Source: Neisseriaceae bacterium (GTDB lineage: Bacteria > Pseudomonadota > Gammaproteobacteria > Burkholderiales > UBA11063). From it: a stretch of DNA of 8,631 bases. The stretch spans positions 1-8,631 of the forward strand of contig DAHXMX010000037.1 of the NCBI GenBank assembly GCA_027371515.1, in the 5' to 3' direction. Shown one piece after another: positions 4,897 through 8,631 of this stretch (positions are counted from its first letter, which is position 1; every line of letters begins with the position of its first letter). The translations under genes were made by a program, and so were the position numbers. Under the pieces are notes generated by a model. It was not told where the DNA came from, did no database searches, and saw nothing but the letters and a program-made list of their open reading frames with translations.

Positions 4897-6396
4897 TTAA
4901 GAATAATTATAGTTACGCAAAAAATCAATAATTAAACTAAATGGACGACCAGTAGCCCCACCATTTATCATTTTACCATCATATTGGCCTTTATTATGTG
5001 CAACACCAGCAATATCTAGATGAGCCCATTTATAATGCACAAATTTAGATAAAAATTTTGCTGCAATTGCACTACCGCCAGCACCAGTCCAATTACCAAT
5101 ATTAGCTAAATCTGCAACACTACTAGTTATTCCTTCGTCGTACTCATCGAATAATGGCATATGCCATACTTTATCTAATGTATTATTAGATGCCTTGATA
5201 ATATCTTTAATTAACTTATCATCATTGCCATACAAACCACTTGCGGCATGACCAAGCGCAATAATACATGCTCCAGTTAAAGTTGCTATATCAATAACCA
5301 ACTCTGGATTAAATTGCTCTGCATAAGTCAAGGCATCACATAATGCCAATCTTCCTTCTGCATCAGTATTTAATATTTCGATGGTTTTACCTGACATAGA
5401 AGTTACAATATCACCAGGTTTTACTGCTTTACCGTTAATTAGATTTTCAGTACATGGGGCAATTACACGCAGGTTAATTGGTAATTGAAGTTCTACAATT
5501 GTTTGAAACACTCCTAATACTGTAGCTGCACCCATCATGTCATATTTCATCTCATTCATATTTGCCGATGGTTTAATTGAAATTCCACCACAATCAAATG
5601 TTACACCCTTACCAATTAAGACTATAGGTTTTTGTTTATTAGTACCACCTTTGTAATTTAAAGTAATTAGTTTAGGTTCTTCATCACTACCTTGACTAAC
5701 GGCTAAAAATGAGTTCATTCCTAAATTTTTTATTTCCTTTTTATCTAGAATTTTACATTCTATTTTATTAGATAATTTACTAATCTTGACAGCAGCATCA
5801 GCTATATAATTAGGTGTTGCTACATTAGCAGGAGTATTCCCCAAGTTTCTAATTAAATACATACCATTTATTAGACTAATTACATTTTGAATTTCTTGTT
5901 GTAGTTCATTTTCACTAATTAAATTAAATTTATTGAGGCTTAATTGGTTTTTATTATTTTTAAAATTATCAAAGTAATACAAATTATTAAAAAAATTAAA
6001 GATCACTTGTTCTGCCAAATTTGAAGTGGTTGATTTTAATAGTTTAGCAATAGAATCTTCATAAATTAAATCCAGCTCGGCAATATTATGATTATTATTA
6101 ACGAATGAAGCTACTGCTTTAATTGCTTTAAATAACTTACTTAAATCTAATTCAGTTTTGTTACCTAGGCTTACAATTAATAGATTTTTTTTGTTAGTAT
6201 TACTAGTTAAAGCAATATTCCCGACTTTACTTAAATCTTCAAGTGGATTGATATGTATTTTGCCAATGAGTTTTTTAGCATTGGGTAATAACGTATCACC
6301 AAAGCTAAATATTACATATGTGGAAGATGATGGTTTATTTGAATTGATTAATTCTATTTTGTGGTTTTGTATATGGATATTACGTTTGTGTTGCAT
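4897..6396 (-). CDS. pepA: Leucyl aminopeptidase (cytosol aminopeptidase, M17 family)
   Basis: PepA removes N-terminal residues from peptides as a cytosolic hexamer with two divalent metals per subunit; the E. coli enzyme also binds DNA in Xer recombination and carAB control. The 499 residues match the family. The N-terminal macro-like domain is variable and Asn/Lys-rich (to about 160). The catalytic domain begins near LIRNLGNTPANVATP (181-195). The metal and active-site set is complete: K263 and D268 in GKGVTFDCGGISIKP, K275, D286 in MKYDMMGAA, D345 and E347 in NTDAEGRL, R349. The C-terminus has WAHLDIAGVA (457-466) and GGATGRP (479-485). One oddity is Cys in FDCGG, where Ser or Thr is usual. 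ATG 6396 with GGGAA 8 bases upstream is preferred over an in-frame TTG at 6411. It is divergent from lptF, the common beta/gammaproteobacterial arrangement, and monocistronic here. Confidence 0.97.
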   Translation of the reverse strand: MQHKRNIHIQNHKIELINSNKPSSSTYVIFSFGDTLLPNAKKLIGKIHINPLEDLSKVGNIALTSNTNKKNLLIVSLGNKTELDLSKLFKAIKAVASFVNNNHNIAELDLIYEDSIAKLLKSTTSNLAEQVIFNFFNNLYYFDNFKNNKNQLSLNKFNLISENELQQEIQNVISLINGMYLIRNLGNTPANVATPNYIADAAVKISKLSNKIECKILDKKEIKNLGMNSFLAVSQGSDEEPKLITLNYKGGTNKQKPIVLIGKGVTFDCGGISIKPSANMNEMKYDMMGAATVLGVFQTIVELQLPINLRVIAPCTENLINGKAVKPGDIVTSMSGKTIEILNTDAEGRLALCDALTYAEQFNPELVIDIATLTGACIIALGHAASGLYGNDDKLIKDIIKASNNTLDKVWHMPLFDEYDEGITSSVADLANIGNWTGAGGSAIAAKFLSKFVHYKWAHLDIAGVAHNKGQYDGKMINGGATGRPFSLIIDFLRNYNYS

Positions 6397-6434
6397 AGTT
6401 AAAATTCCCAAAAAAATTATAGTTTATTAAATAA

Positions 6435-6462
6435 ATTATAATAAATAATGATAAAATAACAA
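6435..6462 (-). promoter_or_regulatory. Probable pepA promoter
   Basis: On the minus strand TTGTTA (6462-6457) is followed after 16 bases by a perfect TATAAT (6440-6435), predicting a leader of about 30 bases before the pepA ATG. A second TATAAT (6421-6416) lies closer, but its -35 is poor and it would leave almost no leader. It overlaps the lptF promoter region on the other strand, so the two genes may compete for polymerase. Confidence 0.5.
6449..6457 (+). promoter_or_regulatory. Possible extended -10 promoter of lptFG
   Basis: TGATAAAAT fits the extended -10 pattern TGnTATAAT with one change and lies 35 bases before the lptF ATG. I find no good -35 at the proper distance. It sits inside the pepA promoter on the opposite strand (6435-6462). 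Tentative, given how AT-rich the gap is. Confidence 0.35.
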
Positions 6463-6492
6463 TCTCGTACATTATTGTAACACCATTAAAAT

Positions 6493-7587
6493 ATGTTAAT
6501 AAAAAAAGTTTTTTTTACTGAATTAGTTGGTAATGCAAGTAAAATATTTACTGTATTGGTATTTATTTTGCCAGTAACTGAACTGTTTAAGTTATTGGAT
6601 CAAGCTGCATCTGGTAATATTGCAGTAGCTACTTTGGTTACAATGATGATTTACGGAACTATTGCCAGTTTTCCCATGATTTTAACTATTGCATGTTTTT
6701 TATCAATTGTAATTACCATTAATCGCTACTGTAAAGATCAAGAATTTTCTGTTTGGTTAGCTTCAGGTGTATCGCCTTTTTATTGGGTGAGGCAAGTTAT
6801 TATTTTTAGTTTGCCAATGGTGGTGATATGCTTGGTGAGCACTTTATATATTACACCATGGGCTACTACTAAATCAGAAGATTATGCTAATTTTTTAACT
6901 AAACAAGAGGCTGCAATGGTAATTGCACCTGGTGTATTTAAAGAAGCAGATAATGGACGACAAGTTTTTTATATTGAACATTATACTTTAAATAAAGGTT
7001 TGGCCAATCGTATATTTATTCGATACCAAGATCTAGATAAACTTTATACTATAACTGCTAATGCTGGTAAAATCATCAATCATGAAGGTATGTATAGTAT
7101 TATTCTTCAAGATGGTAATAGATATGATATTAGTATTAATCCTACTAATGACGATGTCACGGCTATTAATTTTAAAGAATTAAAAGCTACTATTGAACAG
7201 CAATACACACCATTACAAAGGGTTGGCTTGCATATTAATACAGCTAAATTTGAAGAATTATGGAAAGACAATAACGGAGAATCTAAAGCTGCTTTGTCAT
7301 GGAGATTTTCTATTGCTTTAATGTTATTTGTAATGTGTATTGTTGCAGTTCCTATTAGTATTCAAGTTGGTCGTAAGCAAAATAATCTAGTTTTTATTAT
7401 GACGCCAATTATATACGCTATTTATGAAAATTTAATCTTAACTGTAGATGGTTATATTAGTAATGGTACATTAAAGTCAATGGGCTATGTGTTTATTGTT
7501 CATGGGTTATTATTAATATTTGCTTTTTGTTTAACTTATATTAAAACATATCCACAAGGATATTTAAAATCGAAAAATAAAAAATGA
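6493..7587 (+). CDS. lptF: LPS export permease LptF
   Basis: LptF is one of the two membrane subunits of the LptB2FG transporter that pulls lipopolysaccharide from the inner membrane and passes it to LptC and the periplasmic bridge. The 364 residues match family length (YjgP/YjgQ, Pfam 03739). Membrane segments fall at about 15-35, 50-77, 100-122, 272-292, 298-316 and 330-350, three on each side of a periplasmic beta-jellyroll domain (about 125-270), as expected. The cytosolic loop NRYCKDQEFSVWLASGVSP (77-95) between segments 2 and 3 is the family's conserved coupling helix for LptB. RFSIALMLFVMCIVAVPISI (271-290) opens the second half. ATG 6493 gives the usual short N-terminus, but no Shine-Dalgarno is visible before it, which is odd for a gene of this importance. 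Its stop overlaps the lptG start by 4 bp (ATGA). Confidence 0.94.
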   Translation: MLIKKVFFTELVGNASKIFTVLVFILPVTELFKLLDQAASGNIAVATLVTMMIYGTIASFPMILTIACFLSIVITINRYCKDQEFSVWLASGVSPFYWVRQVIIFSLPMVVICLVSTLYITPWATTKSEDYANFLTKQEAAMVIAPGVFKEADNGRQVFYIEHYTLNKGLANRIFIRYQDLDKLYTITANAGKIINHEGMYSIILQDGNRYDISINPTNDDVTAINFKELKATIEQQYTPLQRVGLHINTAKFEELWKDNNGESKAALSWRFSIALMLFVMCIVAVPISIQVGRKQNNLVFIMTPIIYAIYENLILTVDGYISNGTLKSMGYVFIVHGLLLIFAFCLTYIKTYPQGYLKSKNKK

Positions 7588-8631
7588 ATTTAATTGCGCG
7601 CTATATTTTTAAAAAATGTTTATTTAATACATTGGTGATGTTATTATCTTTTGTAATGCTATTTGCATTATTTAGTATAATTGGACAATTAAATGAAATT
7701 GGTAAAGGTGATTATACATTAGGTGCTATGCTTTATTATACATTATTGCAAATGCCAAATTTTCTTTATCTTTTAATGCCACTTGGTATCTTAATTGGAG
7801 TAATGATTTCCATGCTTGGGCTAGTAACATTTTCTGAGTTTGCAATTATTCGTACATCTGGGGTATCATTGCGTAGTATTATGGTAATTTTACTGGTCTT
7901 TGGTTTTATTTTTGGTGTTATTACATTTTTATTAGGTGAATTAGTCGCACCATTAGCTAACAACTATGCACAATTTTATAAAAAATCTAAAACACATGAA
8001 GTTGTATCAACGCAATTATCCTCAGGAGTATGGAGTAAAGATGGAGATAATACATTTGTAGATATTCATCAAATTTTGCCTGATTCTTCAATAATTGGGG
8101 TGAGTGTAATGAAGTTTGACTCAGATCTTAAGCTCATTCAAACAATTGAAGCTGAACGTGGTGAGTTTGATTATAAACGAACTGTGTGGACATTAAAAAA
8201 TGCGCTAGTTAAAGATTACACTAAAACTAATATAACCAATATCAGTTATCCAGAATATACTTGGAAAAGTACAATAGAACCTAAATATTTTAGTGTATTG
8301 ATTATTACACCTGAGGATATGTCTGCTTTTGGATTACTACGTTATATGCAACATTTAAGCCGAAACCATCAAAATATTAGACGTTATGAAATAGCTTTTT
8401 GGGGTAAATTGCTTTATCCAATTGCCTGCATTACGATGTCTTTAATTGCATTAGCCTTTATACCCAATAATCGTCGCAGTGTTAATTTGGGTACGAAGTT
8501 ATTTACTGGGATTTTAATCGGAGTTTCATTTTTCTTTAGTACTAGATTAATTGGATTTATGGCATTAATTTTTCATTGGAATCCAATTATTTCAGCTTTC
8601 ACTCCAACGTTGGTTTTATTAACTGCTGGCT
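7584..8631 (+). CDS. lptG: LPS export permease LptG, 3' end cut by the window
   Basis: LptG pairs with LptF as the transmembrane core of the LPS extractor. The window holds 349 codons and one further base; the family is usually near 355-370, so only the last few residues are missing. Membrane segments lie at about 12-35, 55-80, 98-120, 272-293, 303-325 and 332-349, with the periplasmic jellyroll domain between (about 130-265). Family features include the N-terminal amphipathic start MNLIARYIFKK, the coupling loop FSEFAIIRTSGVSLRSIM (83-100), GVWSKDGDNTFVDI (148-161) in the periplasmic domain, the E-W-K-L-YP pattern around YEIAFWGKLLYPI (268-280), and LAFIPNNRRSVNLGTKLFTG (290-309). ATG 7584 overlaps the lptF stop, so it should be translated by coupling. 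The frame is open throughout with no defect. Confidence 0.95.
   Translation, partial: MNLIARYIFKKCLFNTLVMLLSFVMLFALFSIIGQLNEIGKGDYTLGAMLYYTLLQMPNFLYLLMPLGILIGVMISMLGLVTFSEFAIIRTSGVSLRSIMVILLVFGFIFGVITFLLGELVAPLANNYAQFYKKSKTHEVVSTQLSSGVWSKDGDNTFVDIHQILPDSSIIGVSVMKFDSDLKLIQTIEAERGEFDYKRTVWTLKNALVKDYTKTNITNISYPEYTWKSTIEPKYFSVLIITPEDMSAFGLLRYMQHLSRNHQNIRRYEIAFWGKLLYPIACITMSLIALAFIPNNRRSVNLGTKLFTGILIGVSFFFSTRLIGFMALIFHWNPIISAFTPTLVLLTAG

Noticed and set aside
6158..6430. Plus-strand open frame of 90 codons
   Set aside because: Antisense to the N-terminal domain of pepA and running into the divergent promoter; no family features.
7766..7963. Minus-strand open frame of 65 codons
   Set aside because: Antisense to lptG, low complexity, no support.

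Overview
The window comes from an AT-rich proteobacterial chromosome, roughly 30% G+C by eye. Ubiquinone synthesis (UbiG), LPS export (LptF/LptG), TolQ and a RatA-RnfH pair point to a Gram-negative beta- or gammaproteobacterium. The wording of LptF and PurD leans slightly towards Betaproteobacteria, but I cannot fix the lineage without a search. Most genes are intact and tightly packed, so the AT-richness looks genome-wide rather than a sign of foreign DNA. I see no insertion sequence, CRISPR array, tRNA, rRNA, phage gene or defence system.

Layout. (1) Positions 1-714, minus strand: the 5' part of glycerol kinase glpK, running off the left edge. Its similarity to the family stops abruptly near residue 197, and the last 126 bases are an open but unrecognisable AT-rich stretch with a perfect 12-bp inverted repeat. 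A good promoter with a palindrome over its -10 lies upstream. (2) 847-4252, minus strand: a compact run transcribed purD -> tolQ -> ubiG -> ratA -> rnfH. The last four genes overlap one another, which implies one mRNA and translational coupling. (3) 4349-4714, plus strand: a small Mth938-like (DUF498) protein divergent from purD. (4) 4714-4895: a convergent intergenic region filled almost end to end with stem-loops. (5) 4897-6396, minus strand: leucyl aminopeptidase pepA. (6) 6493-8631, plus strand: lptF and lptG, overlapping by 4 bp and divergent from pepA, the arrangement usual in beta/gammaproteobacteria. lptG runs off the right edge.

Function. The window is mostly core housekeeping: glycerol entry, purine synthesis, envelope energisation (TolQ), ubiquinone synthesis plus a COQ10-like START protein, peptide turnover and LPS transport. 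LptF and LptG together form the membrane part of the LPS extractor.

No undescribed multi-gene system is evident. The points most worth a second look are the break in GlpK similarity with its palindrome, the hairpin-filled interval 4714-4895, the coupled ubiG-ratA-rnfH block, the tolQ without tolR/tolA, and the palindrome over the glpK promoter. There is no gene-free stretch above 300 bases; the longest gaps are 182 bases (4715-4896) and 132 bases (715-846).
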